This document shows positions 34,777 to 45,367 of a stretch of DNA of 64,000 bases, in pieces (positions within the stretch are counted from its first letter, which is position 1; every line of letters begins with the position of its first letter). Below the pieces are notes generated by a model. That model made no database searches, was not told the DNA's origin, and worked only from the letters and a program-made list of their open reading frames with translations. The translations under genes and the position numbers were made by a program. The DNA is from Pseudoalteromonas sp. OOF1S-7 (lineage in GTDB: Bacteria; Pseudomonadota; Gammaproteobacteria; Enterobacterales; Alteromonadaceae): assembly GCF_022347765.1 (NCBI RefSeq), contig NZ_JAKRFZ010000010.1, forward strand, positions 62,001 to 126,000, in the 5' to 3' direction.

Positions 34777-35268
34777 TTATATTCCTTTATTTAGAGTTAC
34801 GAACTTATAACTATACAAATTTTTCTCATCTGCTTCAAAAGCTTCGCGCGCCACTTCATGCCATTCACCGGCCTGTGTATGGTCAGGGAAGCGCGTATCA
34901 CCTGAAACATCCAAGTCTATGTATGTTAAATAAAGCCGATTACTTAAGGGTAGAAACTGTTCATAAATATTTCCACCTCCAATGATCATAACTTCTTCAC
35001 ACCCGTCAACCAGGGATAAAGCGTCTTGTGGAGATGAGACCACTTCAATTCCCTCAGCACCGTAATTTAGATTACGGCTGATCACGATATTTCTTCTGCC
35101 AGGAAGAGGGCGGCCGATAGATTCAAATGTTTTGCGCCCCATCACGACAGGTTTATTTAGGGTAACAGCTTTAAAATGTTTCAAGTCAGCAGGTAAATGC
35201 CAGGGCATGGCGTTATCATCGCCAATGATACGTCCGTTTGCCATCGCTGCAATCATTGATATTATCAC
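34777..35268 (-). CDS. folA: Dihydrofolate reductase FolA
   Basis: FolA reduces dihydrofolate to tetrahydrofolate using NADPH and is the trimethoprim target. The 163-residue protein shows ISMIAAMANGRIIGDDNAMP, then WHLPADLKHFKAVTLNKPVV with the catalytic acidic residue (Asp) in WHLPAD, MGRKTFESIGRPLPGRRNIV and VMIIGGGNIYEQFLP. The start is GTG at 35268, with GGAGTG upstream; alignment with E. coli FolA supports it over the ATG four codons later. With folE2 at 47967 it covers two folate steps in the window. Confidence 0.95.
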   Translation of the reverse strand: MIISMIAAMANGRIIGDDNAMPWHLPADLKHFKAVTLNKPVVMGRKTFESIGRPLPGRRNIVISRNLNYGAEGIEVVSSPQDALSLVDGCEEVMIIGGGNIYEQFLPLSNRLYLTYIDLDVSGDTRFPDHTQAGEWHEVAREAFEADEKNLYSYKFVTLNKGI

Positions 35269-35296
35269 AACACACTCCTCTCATACTTTTATACTA

Positions 35297-35319
35297 AAAA
35301 AGGGCCAAAGGCCCTTTTT
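35297..35319. terminator. Bidirectional terminator after obg
   Basis: AAAAAGGGCC (35297-35306) and GGCCCTTTTT (35310-35319) form a 10-bp stem with a 3-nt loop, 40 nt past the obg stop. Confidence 0.88.
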
Positions 35320-35358
35320 GTGCCAATCCGATTAGTCAGGCTCTAATACGGATTGCGC

Positions 35359-36528
<1,170 letters not shown>

Positions 36529-36660
36529 TCAGCACCTGCTATTATAGCAAGTTCATAGCGGCTTGATCAGCATGGTCAAATGCCTAACTACCGGTCTGTG
36601 GCGCGTATTTGACAGGAATAAGGTTAGAGCAAAATTCAGGCTCTGCTCTATAAAAACAAA

Positions 36661-36684
36661 AAACCCCGCCTAAGCGGGGTTTTT
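36661..36684. terminator. Terminator after rpmA
   Basis: AAACCCCGC (36661-36669) pairs with GCGGGGTTT (36674-36682) across CTAA, with A and T runs on both sides, so it works for the minus-strand rplU-rpmA transcript. Confidence 0.88.
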
Positions 36685-36702
36685 CAGTATTCTTTTTACC
36701 GA

Positions 36703-36960
36703 TTACTCAGCAATGATGCTAACGTATTTACGGTTTAAAGGACCTTTCTGCTCAAAAACGACTTTACCGTCTGCTTTTGCGAAGATTGTGTGGTCTTTAC
36801 CGATACCTGCGTTAGTACCAGCGTGGAACTTAGTACCACGTTGACGAACAATGATGTTACCCGCAAGTACTGATTCGCCACCGAAACGCTTAACACCTAA
36901 GCGTTTACTTTCTGAATCGCGACCGTTACGAGTACTACCAGCTGCCTTCTTATGTGCCAT
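36703..36960 (-). CDS. rpmA: 50S ribosomal protein L27
   Basis: L27 lies near the peptidyl transferase centre. The 85-residue protein starts [20 protein letters not shown] and contains [20 protein letters not shown], the full family signature. AGAGG precedes the ATG. It is 19 nt downstream of rplU in a two-gene operon closed by the terminator at 36661. Confidence 0.98.
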   Translation of the reverse strand: MAHKKAAGSTRNGRDSESKRLGVKRFGGESVLAGNIIVRQRGTKFHAGTNAGIGKDHTIFAKADGKVVFEQKGPLNRKYVSIIAE

Positions 36961-36979
36961 CTTTCTGTACCTCTAAAAA

Positions 36980-37291
36980 TTAAGCGCTAATGCCAGTGAT
37001 TTTAACTTCAGTGAACCACTGACGGTGGCCCATCTGCTTGCGAGAATGCTTACGACGTCTAAATTTAACGATCTTAATTTTCTCGCCACGACCGTGAGAT
37101 ACAACCTCAGCTGTAATCTTACCACCGTTTACGAACGGCGCACCGATCTCGATTTTTTCACCATCAGCTACAAGAAGTACTGAATCAAATTCAATTGATG
37201 CACCAGTCTCAACGTCTAGTTTCTCTAGACGAATTGTTTGACCTTCAGTCACACGGTGCTGTTTACCACCACTTTGGAAAACCGCGTACAT
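36980..37291 (-). CDS. rplU: 50S ribosomal protein L21
   Basis: L21 is a primary assembly protein of the large subunit. The start at 37291 ([20 protein letters not shown]) gives 103 residues, the same as E. coli; GGAG lies 7 nt upstream. An in-frame extension to 37342 has no family support. The C terminus [20 protein letters not shown] is the conserved rRNA-binding segment. The rplU-rpmA operon is divergent from ispB, as in E. coli. Confidence 0.97.
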   Translation of the reverse strand: MYAVFQSGGKQHRVTEGQTIRLEKLDVETGASIEFDSVLLVADGEKIEIGAPFVNGGKITAEVVSHGRGEKIKIVKFRRRKHSRKQMGHRQWFTEVKITGISA

Positions 37292-37649
37292 AATTAACTC
37301 CGTCTGTGCGCCCTCAAATCGACGCAACTTAATATTCTTCAATAGGGCGCGAAGTTTACGCTAATGTGCTACTTCACGCAAGCCCTAGATCGCAAATAAA
37401 CGAATAAAAAATAGCTAACTTGAGGGCGTAATAATATTTTCATTTATTCTAACGAAAAGGTGTGATAAGCCAAGCTCTTTTTTGCTTTTTACACACTGGG
37501 GTTTTAATCCGAAACAGACAAACAGAACAAAAAACAAACAAAAGCTCTGATTTTTTAACCTCTATTACGCCAAGTTATCGAGTCACGGTGATTTTTAATG
37601 TACACTTGCGATTCGAACATCCCTGAATGAGGCTTTAGCTCGGAGCGTT
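37292..37649. other. Divergent rplU/ispB intergenic region
   Basis: This 358-nt AT-rich gap must hold the promoters of rplU-rpmA and ispB. I see no ORF of interest. An A-rich stretch with repeated ACAAA lies at about 37515-37545. Confidence 0.5.
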
Positions 37650-38621
37650 ATGGATATCAAAGCGATCCAGAGATTGATTGAGCAAGACATGCTTGCCGTT
37701 AATCAACTTATCAGCGACCAAATGCAATCTGACGTCGCACTGGTTAATCAACTTGGCTTATATATAGTCAATAGTGGTGGCAAACGGATCCGCCCTATGC
37801 TGGCACTTTTGGTTGCCAAGGCACTGGGGTATCAGGGCGATAAACACGTTACACTGGCAACCATTATCGAATTTATCCACACCGCCACTTTATTGCATGA
37901 CGATGTGGTTGATGAATCGGCGTTACGGCGTGGCGAGCCCACGGCCAATGCCGAATTTGGTAATGCCGCCAGCGTACTGGTTGGTGACTTTATATACACA
38001 CGCTCTTTTCAGTTGATGGTCGGACTGGAAAATATGGAAGTGATGCAGATACTGGCTGATGCAACCAATGTGATTGCGGAAGGTGAGGTGTTACAGCTGA
38101 TGAACTGTAATGACCCGGACACTACTGAGCAAAGCTATATGCAGGTAATATATAGTAAAACTGCCAAGCTATTTGAGGCTGCAACTATGCTACCGGCTGT
38201 CGTGTTAGATAAACCAGCAGAAACCAAAGAAGCCCTAAAGCTGTATGGTATGCACTTAGGTACCGCTTTCCAACTCGTCGATGATGTCCTCGACTACAGC
38301 GCCAATGCCGAACAGCTTGGTAAAAATATCGGTGATGATTTAGCTGAAGGTAAACCAACCCTGCCTTTAATTTACGCAATGCGCCACGGTAATGAAGCCC
38401 AGGTTACGCAGATCCGCGATGCTATCGCCAACGGTAATGGACTTGATAATCTCACCGAGATTCTGGCAACTCTTGAGCAGACGCAAGCGCTTGAACATAC
38501 CATGGAGCGTGCCCGTCACGAATCACAAAAAGCCATAGATCAACTCAGTACTTTACCCGAGTCAGAGCACAAAACGGCCCTGATTTCACTGGCTAAGCTG
38601 GCGGTTGATCGCAGCTACTAA
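37650..38621 (+). CDS. ispB: Octaprenyl diphosphate synthase IspB
   Basis: IspB builds the all-trans polyprenyl chain of ubiquinone. The 323-residue protein has both Asp-rich motifs of trans-prenyltransferases, LLHDDVVDESALRRG and FQLVDDVLDYSAN, the substrate-binding GGKRIRPMLALLV and the conserved GDDLAEGKPTLPLI. Length equals E. coli IspB (323), which makes the C40 chain; product length here is inferred by orthology. With ubiX it gives two ubiquinone genes in the window. Confidence 0.96.
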   Translation: MDIKAIQRLIEQDMLAVNQLISDQMQSDVALVNQLGLYIVNSGGKRIRPMLALLVAKALGYQGDKHVTLATIIEFIHTATLLHDDVVDESALRRGEPTANAEFGNAASVLVGDFIYTRSFQLMVGLENMEVMQILADATNVIAEGEVLQLMNCNDPDTTEQSYMQVIYSKTAKLFEAATMLPAVVLDKPAETKEALKLYGMHLGTAFQLVDDVLDYSANAEQLGKNIGDDLAEGKPTLPLIYAMRHGNEAQVTQIRDAIANGNGLDNLTEILATLEQTQALEHTMERARHESQKAIDQLSTLPESEHKTALISLAKLAVDRSY

Positions 38622-38638
38622 GACTGTAAACAGACATT

Positions 38639-38664
38639 AAAAAGGCTGCAACTGCAGCCTTTTT
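38639..38664 (+). terminator. Rho-independent terminator of ispB
   Basis: AAAAAGGCTGCA (38639-38650) and TGCAGCCTTTTT (38653-38664) form a 12-bp stem with a 2-nt gap, followed by more T. Confidence 0.88.
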
Positions 38665-38730
38665 TAATGTCTGTACCAATATGTTTAGTTAAGTGCTCTA
38701 CTTTGAGGCAGAAATATGGTCGATAACATC

Positions 38731-38814
38731 GCTCACTCGCCCAACTCTCGCTGAGACACCTACGTACAGGTAGGCGAGGCAAAAATGTGTGAGCCTATGT
38801 CTAAGGTATAGGCT
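38731..38814. other. Structured non-coding element between ispB and yggX
   Basis: Nested pairings are visible: GCTCAC (38731-38736) with GTGAGC (38789-38794), CTCGCC (38736-38741) with GGCGAG (38773-38778), an inner CCTAC/GTAGG hairpin, and AGCCTAT (38792-38798) with ATAGGCT (38808-38814). It could be an intergenic repeat or a small RNA; nothing identifies the class. Confidence 0.45.
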
Positions 38815-38890
38815 CTAAATGAGAGATTTTTAACACAGTTAGCGCCATATTTGCTCCTTCAAATTGAACAGATAATAAGTAAAATTGGTA

Positions 38891-39163
38891 TTACCCTTCT
38901 TTTGGACGGTAGCCTTCAATCTCAACGTCTTTGCCTTCAAACAAAAAACCCACCATTTGCTCTTCAAGCTGCTGACGGTGTTCAGGGTCCATCATGTTTA
39001 AGTGCTTTTCGTTGATCAACATTGTTTGCTTATACTGCCACTGCTGCCACGCTTCTTTACTGATGTTATTAAAGATACGTTCGCCAATCTCACCCGGATA
39101 AAGTTGAAAATCTAACCCGGGAGCTTCTTTTTGTAACTTTTGACAAAATACGGTACGTGCCAT
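38891..39163 (-). CDS. yggX: Fe(2+)-trafficking protein YggX
   Basis: YggX is a small protein that helps protect or repair iron-sulfur clusters under oxidative stress. The 90-residue protein starts [20 protein letters not shown] with the conserved single Cys, followed by [20 protein letters not shown] and the helix [20 protein letters not shown]. Length matches E. coli (91). It is 34 nt downstream of mutY, as in E. coli. MutY itself carries a 4Fe-4S cluster, which may explain the conserved pairing. Confidence 0.96.
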   Translation of the reverse strand: MARTVFCQKLQKEAPGLDFQLYPGEIGERIFNNISKEAWQQWQYKQTMLINEKHLNMMDPEHRQQLEEQMVGFLFEGKDVEIEGYRPKEG

Positions 39164-39197
39164 CTCTTTACCCTTTATGCATTTGTTGTAACTAAGT

Positions 39198-40256
39198 TTA
39201 CCCCATTGCCTTTAAGACTTTAACCAACTTTTTAGTCGGTGCAGCTAAACCCACCTCAGCAGGCTGTGGTAACGAGTACCAGAGCAATGGATTGTCATGA
39301 ACACAATCCGGTGTCATATTCAGTTCAACAATCACAGGTGTGATAGTCAGCTCAAAGTGCGTAAAAATATGCACAAATGACGACAATGTTTGCCGACTAC
39401 CCGTAATACCTTGCTGTGCCAGGAAGGTTTCCAGTTCAGTCAATTCACTAAACTCAAAAAAACCAAACAACCCGCCCCAGATGCCACTACTTGGCCGTTT
39501 TTCCATCAGCACCTTATCATCCGCTCGTACTATTAAATGATAAGTGGCTTTTTTGGGTTTAACTTTTTTCGGCTTAGAGTTTGGAAATTCTTTCACTCTG
39601 CCTTTTTGACAGGCCTGACAGCGGCTGACCAAAGGGCAAGCCTCACAGTCAAAGTTACTGCGACTGCACAGGCTCGCCCCTAAGTCCATCATCGCCTGGT
39701 TATATTCCGAAACACGATCAGTTGGGGTCAGCGCATCCGTCAGAGCCCACAATTCATTTTCGACCTTCTTGACGCCGTACCAGCCTTCCACCATAAAAAA
39801 ACGTGCCAGTACACGCTTTACATTACCATCCAGGATCGGGTGGGGCTGATCCAAAGACAAAGAAAGTACGGCCCCTGCCGTAGAGCGGCCAATCCCCGGT
39901 AGCGCCATCACGGCTTCTAACGTTTGCGGAAATTTGCCCTGATATTCATCGCGCACAATTTTGGCGGTTTTATGTAAGTTACGCGCACGAGCGTAATACC
40001 CAAGGCCGGTCCAGTGATGCAATACTTCGTCTTCGGGTGCATCGGCCAGGTCGATTATGGTCGGGAAACGCGCCATAAAGCGTTCAAAATACGGGATCAC
40101 AGTCACAACCTGAGTTTGCTGTAACATTACCTCGGACACCCAAACTTTATACGGGGTCTTCTCAAGTTGCCAGGGCAGTGTTTTACGCCCATGTAACTGG
40201 TACCAGTCGACAACTTGCTTGGCAAACCACTGGGCCTGCTCATTATTTACTGTCAT
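39198..40256 (-). CDS. mutY: Adenine DNA glycosylase MutY
   Basis: MutY removes adenine mispaired with 8-oxoguanine. The 352-residue protein has the catalytic Glu near [16 protein letters not shown], the helix-hairpin-helix plus catalytic Asp region [17 protein letters not shown] and [13 protein letters not shown], and the four-Cys cluster CX6CX2CX5C in [22 protein letters not shown]-terminal NUDIX-like domain ([18 protein letters not shown]) recognises the 8-oxoG strand. It is in an operon with yggX and divergent from trmB, the standard arrangement. Confidence 0.97.
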   Translation of the reverse strand: MTVNNEQAQWFAKQVVDWYQLHGRKTLPWQLEKTPYKVWVSEVMLQQTQVVTVIPYFERFMARFPTIIDLADAPEDEVLHHWTGLGYYARARNLHKTAKIVRDEYQGKFPQTLEAVMALPGIGRSTAGAVLSLSLDQPHPILDGNVKRVLARFFMVEGWYGVKKVENELWALTDALTPTDRVSEYNQAMMDLGASLCSRSNFDCEACPLVSRCQACQKGRVKEFPNSKPKKVKPKKATYHLIVRADDKVLMEKRPSSGIWGGLFGFFEFSELTELETFLAQQGITGSRQTLSSFVHIFTHFELTITPVIVELNMTPDCVHDNPLLWYSLPQPAEVGLAAPTKKLVKVLKAMG

Positions 40257-40377
40257 TGCGAGACTCTGCTTTTACTTGCTAATACACGCGCCAGTGTATG
40301 AAGCTTTTTTCAAAGGTCAAGCTCTTGTACTTGACGCTGCGAATAGCGATAATGTGCGCCCATTTTTTACACCGAAG

Positions 40378-41112
40378 ATGAAGACCATGAACGAATCGAG
40401 TAAAACCGCTCTGGAACAAGCCGAGCAGGAAGGCAAGTACATTCGCAAAGTACGCAGCTTTGTAAAACGCGAAGGCCGCCTGACCAAAGGGCAAGCTGCC
40501 GCCATTGAAAAATGCTGGGCAACGATGGGCCTGGAGCACGCTCAGGGTCGCCTGGACTTTACCGAGGTGTTCGGCAACGACAATGATGTTGTGGTTGAAA
40601 TTGGCTTTGGCATGGGTAAATCTCTGGTTGAAATGGCGAAAAACGCGCCAGATCAGAATTTTATTGGTATTGAAGTACACCGTCCGGGTGTCGGAGCCTG
40701 TTTAATGGAAGCCGACGAACAGGGCGTCACTAACCTGCGCGTCTTTGAGCATGATGCAGTTGAAGTACTGGCAGATTGCATACCGGACGGCAGTCTGGCA
40801 AAACTTCAGCTGTTTTTCCCTGATCCCTGGCACAAGAAGCGCCACCATAAGCGTCGCATCGTTCAGGCCGAGTTTGTTGAGAAACTTCGTACTAAGCTGC
40901 GTATCGGTGGTGTTTTCCATATGGCAACAGACTGGGAAAACTATGCAGAGCATATGCTGGAAGTTATGCAGTCAGCGCCTGGTTTTGCTAACCAATCTGA
41001 CAGCAACGATTATGTACCACGCCCGAATTTCCGCCCCCTGACTAAATTTGAGCAACGCGGTCACCGCCTGGGTCATGGTGTATGGGATCTGATGTTTGAA
41101 CGTACAGCCTAA
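40378..41112 (+). CDS. trmB: tRNA (guanine-N7-)-methyltransferase TrmB
   Basis: TrmB makes m7G46 in tRNA. From the ATG at 40378 it is 244 residues (another ATG is at 40387); E. coli TrmB has 239. The frame is open back to 40219 but that part overlaps mutY and is not family-like. Conserved features are [20 protein letters not shown], the SAM motif [17 protein letters not shown], and [20 protein letters not shown] with the catalytic Asp. This is the canonical enzyme; a second family member lies at 1987-2652. Confidence 0.96.
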   Translation: MKTMNESSKTALEQAEQEGKYIRKVRSFVKREGRLTKGQAAAIEKCWATMGLEHAQGRLDFTEVFGNDNDVVVEIGFGMGKSLVEMAKNAPDQNFIGIEVHRPGVGACLMEADEQGVTNLRVFEHDAVEVLADCIPDGSLAKLQLFFPDPWHKKRHHKRRIVQAEFVEKLRTKLRIGGVFHMATDWENYAEHMLEVMQSAPGFANQSDSNDYVPRPNFRPLTKFEQRGHRLGHGVWDLMFERTA

Positions 41113-41160
41113 CCTGTCATTGCTACCGGGGCACCCTGCCCCGTCTATTGTGGACCTCTG

Positions 41161-42198
41161 ATGCAAAAATTAACCAACCCCAGCTTATTATTGTTGCGCA
41201 ACGAAGAAGAGCTGACAGGCCAGCATATTTTGGTGATCAACCACCAGCGTGACGGCTTTTTATCTGAACTAAAGCAGTTGGCTGCGCAGGCAACCATCAG
41301 TGCCTTCAGCTATGACTTTGCCGATCATCAGGCTGCCACTCAGGTCGCTGACATCAATAGCTATGTCTCGCACAGCCTGCCTGCGCTTAATGATCTCGAT
41401 TTGATCATTTATTACTACCCAAAGTCCAAGCCCGAAGCACAGATGATGTTCGATAATATTCGTGCACTGTGCACTGACAAAACCCGCTTACTGGTCGTCG
41501 GAGAAAACAAAGGTGGCGTTAAGTCTGCTGAAAAGCAGCTACAAGATAAATGCGCAGCACACTATAAGCTGGATAGTGCCAAGCATTGTATTTTGTACGA
41601 GTTTGCCCAACTGCAACCTGTGTCCCACTTTGACATTGCCAGCTACCAGCAAACCTTCACCATAGCGGTTGCCGGGCAGCAGTTTGAAGCCGTCAGCGTC
41701 CCGGGCGTATTTAACCATGGTAAGCTGGATCTAGGTACTAAACTGCTGCTGGAGCACCTTGAGCTGCCCAGTCACGGTAACATGCTCGACTTTGGCTGTG
41801 GCGCCGGAATCATCGCTACCTTTATACTCAACCAGTCTCCCAAAGTTCGATTTAGCTGTCTGGATGTCAATGCACTGGCGTTACACGCCTGCGAGCAAAC
41901 CTTAAGCCTGAATGGTCATGAGGCTGAACTGGTGCTCAGCGACGGCCTTAAACAGTTGCAAGGTCGCTTTGATGCCATTATCAGTAACCCGCCTTTTCAT
42001 ACCGGCATTAAAACAGACTATGACATTGCCGAAGGGTTTATCCAGGGGGCTGCTGCTCACATGACTAAAGGGGCGCAGCTACGCATAGTTGCAAATAGCT
42101 TCCTGAAATATCCCCCGATTATTGAAGCACGCTTTGGGCACTGCCATACGCTGGTAAAAAATACTAAATTTGCCGTCTACCGAGCCTGTCAAAATTGA
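41161..42198 (+). CDS. rsmC: 16S rRNA (guanine1207-N2)-methyltransferase RsmC
   Basis: RsmC methylates G1207 of 16S rRNA in the 30S subunit. The 345-residue protein has two methyltransferase-like halves. The N-terminal half lacks a good SAM site, as is usual; the C-terminal half has motif I MLDFGCGAGIIATFI and the catalytic NPPF in AIISNPPFHTGIKTDY. Length matches E. coli RsmC (343). It is 48 nt downstream of trmB on the same strand, so two RNA methyltransferases may be co-transcribed. Confidence 0.94.
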   Translation: MQKLTNPSLLLLRNEEELTGQHILVINHQRDGFLSELKQLAAQATISAFSYDFADHQAATQVADINSYVSHSLPALNDLDLIIYYYPKSKPEAQMMFDNIRALCTDKTRLLVVGENKGGVKSAEKQLQDKCAAHYKLDSAKHCILYEFAQLQPVSHFDIASYQQTFTIAVAGQQFEAVSVPGVFNHGKLDLGTKLLLEHLELPSHGNMLDFGCGAGIIATFILNQSPKVRFSCLDVNALALHACEQTLSLNGHEAELVLSDGLKQLQGRFDAIISNPPFHTGIKTDYDIAEGFIQGAAAHMTKGAQLRIVANSFLKYPPIIEARFGHCHTLVKNTKFAVYRACQN

Positions 42199-42386
42199 GT
42201 TATGGCCAGTTCAATCTCGCTATTGGGCTGGCTATATTCACACAACCTGTATCTCCTGACGCATTATTAAACAAATTATCGGCCAGCAAAGTGCTGAATC
42301 GTTTCGTAAAATGTGAGCTTTTTTGTGTTCTATACTGCTAAACTAAGGTGAGTGAATAGCAGGCAAGCGGGATTTGTGGTCTCCCA

Positions 42387-44009
42387 ATGGGTAAATACGC
42401 AACAAAAACAAGTATAAGAAAAGTACTGATCAGTGCAGTCATGCTAGTTACGGCGCTGTCTTTGTCCCTGTCTATCTCAATTTCAACCTACCTCGACGTT
42501 AAAAAGCAAAAGCAGCTGATCATCAATAAGCTGGAAATGATCGCGGAGATCATTGCGTTTAACGCCCAGGTAACGCTGATTTTCGACGACAGAAAAACCG
42601 AAGAGAAACGCCTTAAATCATTCGATAAAGTGGATTTAGTGAAAAACATCCACATCTATGCAATTGACGATGTCACGAATCGGCCGGTCTTTTTCACCAG
42701 CTACAACGCCAGCAAAACGCCTCCGGTACCACTGAAAGTCAACCAGATTGAGGAACTCAGAACGCCCAAAATATCTGAAGACTATATAGAGTTAATCCTG
42801 CCCGTCGAGTACGAGGGCAATATAGAAGGTTACGTTTACCTGCGTGGTGGTCTTGAGCATCTGGCCGAGTACATCAACAGAAAAATATTGGTTGATATTG
42901 CGCTGACTCTGTTTGTACTGGTGCTGGTGATGTTTGTCGCCCGTGGGATCCAAAAGCGTATTGCCAGTCCGATAGAGGGCCTTTCTATTCTGTTACAGGA
43001 CGTTTCGAAGAATCACAACTACGCGACCCGGGCGGAAAAAAGTGACATAGAAGAGATTAATATCCTCGCCAACAACCTCAATATCATGCTTACCCGGACG
43101 CAAAACCAGCTTGAGCGACATCAGGCAGATAAACAAGAAATCAAACAGCTCAACCAAAGCCTGGAAGAAAAAGTCAATCAACGTACTATAGCGCTCAGAG
43201 AAGCGAACCAGGAGCTGCTCAATACACTCGAGCGTATGCATCAGTATCAGAACCAGATTGTTGAGAACGAAAAGATGGCATCGCTGGGCCAGATGGTTGC
43301 AGGTGTCGCGCACGAGGTCAACACCCCCATAGGTCTGGGCGTAACAGGCTCGACATTATTGCGCGATAAACTGAGTGATATCGAAGTCGCCTTCCAGCAA
43401 AAAACACTGACTTCAAAACAGCTGGAACGGTTTATAAAAGAAGGGATCGAAAATCTGGATCTCATTTATCGTAACCTCAACCGGGCAGCTGATCTGATCT
43501 CAAGCTTTAAAAAGGTTGCGGTCAGTCAGGACATAGAGATCAATTCAGATGTCAACATCACCAAACTGCTCAATGCAGTGATGGGGTCAATGCGTACAGA
43601 GCTGGAACTGAAATCACCTCAGATCCATGTTGACTGTCCCGAAGAGCTTACCATCAGAAGCAAGTCGGGTTTACTGCAACAGGTGTTTGAACAACTCTTT
43701 TCAAATTCACTGTTACACGGTTTTGTAGGTAACGAAAATAACGAAATTGCTATAAAAGTGAACCGCGAAGAGTCGCAATTAACGATTGTGTACAGTGACA
43801 ATGGTGTTGGCGTGCCCAATGGCATCAAAAAACGTATATTTGATCCATTTGTTACCACTCGCCGGGGAGAAGGCGGCAGTGGCCTGGGTATGCATTTGGT
43901 ATACAACCTGGTCACTCAGGCACTGGGGGGAAGCATCACACTACAGGAAGACTATCAATCCGGTACTCAGTTTGTGATCAGCTTGCCTCTGAAAGGAGGT
44001 ACACAGTGA
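42387..44009 (+). CDS. Sensor histidine kinase with CHASE8-like sensor and HAMP domain
   Basis: This 540-residue membrane kinase has a first helix near residues 13-33, a periplasmic sensor to about 160 resembling CHASE8, a second helix near 167-186 and a HAMP domain (RIASPIEGLSILLQDVSKNH). A coiled coil leads to the HisKA box VAGVAHEVNTPIGLGV with the phosphorylated His at 309. The ATPase domain has LFSNSLLHGF (N box), DNGVGVPNGIKKRIFDPFVT (G1/F) and GGSGLGMHLV (G2). There is no receiver. Its gene overlaps the yfiR-like gene by 4 nt. No dedicated response regulator is adjacent except arcA, 632 nt downstream. Confidence 0.9.
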   Translation: MGKYATKTSIRKVLISAVMLVTALSLSLSISISTYLDVKKQKQLIINKLEMIAEIIAFNAQVTLIFDDRKTEEKRLKSFDKVDLVKNIHIYAIDDVTNRPVFFTSYNASKTPPVPLKVNQIEELRTPKISEDYIELILPVEYEGNIEGYVYLRGGLEHLAEYINRKILVDIALTLFVLVLVMFVARGIQKRIASPIEGLSILLQDVSKNHNYATRAEKSDIEEINILANNLNIMLTRTQNQLERHQADKQEIKQLNQSLEEKVNQRTIALREANQELLNTLERMHQYQNQIVENEKMASLGQMVAGVAHEVNTPIGLGVTGSTLLRDKLSDIEVAFQQKTLTSKQLERFIKEGIENLDLIYRNLNRAADLISSFKKVAVSQDIEINSDVNITKLLNAVMGSMRTELELKSPQIHVDCPEELTIRSKSGLLQQVFEQLFSNSLLHGFVGNENNEIAIKVNREESQLTIVYSDNGVGVPNGIKKRIFDPFVTTRRGEGGSGLGMHLVYNLVTQALGGSITLQEDYQSGTQFVISLPLKGGTQ

Positions 44010-44533
44010 GATATATGTACCTACTGATTTTTTGTTATTTTACGTTTTTTTCTACGTTTAGCTATGCAAAATCGCCCGAGGAAATCCGCTCAGCCTTTTT
44101 ATATCAAATGGCAAAGTTCATTGATTTTCCTGAGCAAAAAAATAAGAAGACCACTCGTTTTTGTTTTTATGACATCAAAAACGGACCAGGCGCTGTTTTA
44201 TATAGTAACCGTACCTTAAAAATACGTTTAAAGCCGATAGAAATAATAGAAGTAAAAAAGTCTGACTCACTTAGGGAACTTTCCCTGCGATGTGATATCA
44301 CATACATTGATGAAACATTGGAAGATGATATACTGTCCGCTTGGACCGATACAATGGCACTAAGTATGGTAACTGTGGGCGAAAGTATCGAATTTTTGGA
44401 AGGGGGTGGGATTGCGTCCTTGGTCCAGGAAGGGAGTAAGATAAGGCTTTATATAAACAAGCAAGAAGTCACTCAGCACAACTTTAAAGTGCTTTCACGG
44501 TTGCTTGCCGTCTCCAAGTTTTATCCTAACTGA
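44006..44533 (+). CDS. YfiR-family (DUF4154) periplasmic protein
   Basis: This 175-residue exported protein has a signal peptide (MYLLIFCYFTFFSTFSYA), then the YfiR start SPEEIRSAFLYQMAKFIDFP, followed by CDITYIDETLEDDI, MVTVGESIEFLEGGGIASLV and the C-terminal LYINKQEVTQHNFKVLSRLL. YfiR represses the diguanylate cyclase YfiN in Pseudomonas by binding its periplasmic domain. Here the partner encoded by overlap is a histidine kinase, so YfiR probably gates the kinase sensor. That is inferred from gene coupling. The gene is AT-richer than its neighbours. Confidence 0.88.
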   Translation: MRYMYLLIFCYFTFFSTFSYAKSPEEIRSAFLYQMAKFIDFPEQKNKKTTRFCFYDIKNGPGAVLYSNRTLKIRLKPIEIIEVKKSDSLRELSLRCDITYIDETLEDDILSAWTDTMALSMVTVGESIEFLEGGGIASLVQEGSKIRLYINKQEVTQHNFKVLSRLLAVSKFYPN

Positions 44534-44549
44534 TTTTACTTGTTAACAA

Positions 44550-44578
44550 TTGAATATACTCCTATAATCGTTAACATT
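44550..44578 (+). promoter_or_regulatory. Predicted sigma-70 promoter of arcA
   Basis: TTGAAT (44550-44555), a 17-nt spacer and TATAAT (44573-44578) lie about 60 nt before the arcA start, leaving a short AT-rich leader. Confidence 0.6.
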
Positions 44579-44640
44579 CGGTTTTATTATATAACGCCGA
44601 AGATTTTGTAAATACAATATTCCGAAAAGGTTAATTAATA

Positions 44641-45360
44641 ATGCAAACGCCAGTCATTCTAATTGTTGAGGATGAAGACGTAACTCGACTGAACCTCGTT
44701 AGTTTATTTGAAGCCGAAGGTTATAAGGTAATTGAAGCCATTGATGGCGATGATATGCATGAAAAATTGACATCAAATGATGATGTCAACTGTGTGATCA
44801 TGGATATTAACCTGCCTGGTAAAAATGGCCTTATCCTGGCTCGTGAGTTGCGCCAGAAGAAAAACATCGGCCTGATTTTCCTTACAGGTCGTGACAACGA
44901 TGTCGACCGTATTCTGGGTCTTGAGATCGGTGCCGACGACTATGTTACTAAGCCTTTCAACCCACGTGAGCTTACTATCCGCGTGCGCAACCTGATTTCT
45001 CGTACCGGTTCAACCCCGGAAGAGTCTAGTATTGACAGCAATGGTGTCATTACGTTTAACGGTTGGGAGTTGGATGAGAACAGCCGCTGCCTGACTTCAC
45101 CTACAGGTGAAGCTAAACGCTTACCGAAGGGCGAATACCGAGCATTACGTCTGATGCTTGATTCACCAGGCCGTATCTTCAGCCGTGAGCAGCTGATCAA
45201 GCACATGACAGGTCGCGAACTACGTGCTAACGACAGAACGGTAGACGTAACCATTCGTCGTATTCGTAAGCACTTTGAAACCGACAACAATACTCCTGAA
45301 CTGATCAGCACCATTCATGGTGAAGGCTACCGCTTCATCGGGAAGATTGATAGCCAGTAA
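44641..45360 (+). CDS. arcA: Aerobic respiration response regulator ArcA
   Basis: ArcA is an OmpR-type regulator that represses respiratory genes when oxygen is scarce. The 239-residue protein has an N-terminal receiver ([20 protein letters not shown]; phospho-acceptor Asp in [12 protein letters not shown] at about residue 55; Lys in [10 protein letters not shown]) and a C-terminal winged helix ([34 protein letters not shown]). Length is close to E. coli ArcA (238). It is convergent with arcB 7 nt away, whereas in E. coli the two genes are far apart. It has its own promoter. Confidence 0.95.
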   Translation: MQTPVILIVEDEDVTRLNLVSLFEAEGYKVIEAIDGDDMHEKLTSNDDVNCVIMDINLPGKNGLILARELRQKKNIGLIFLTGRDNDVDRILGLEIGADDYVTKPFNPRELTIRVRNLISRTGSTPEESSIDSNGVITFNGWELDENSRCLTSPTGEAKRLPKGEYRALRLMLDSPGRIFSREQLIKHMTGRELRANDRTVDVTIRRIRKHFETDNNTPELISTIHGEGYRFIGKIDSQ

Positions 45361-45367
45361 GTTTGCG

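Noticed and set aside
40219..40377. N-terminal extension of trmB
   Set aside because: It overlaps the mutY start and divergent promoter region; trmB has its normal length from 40378.
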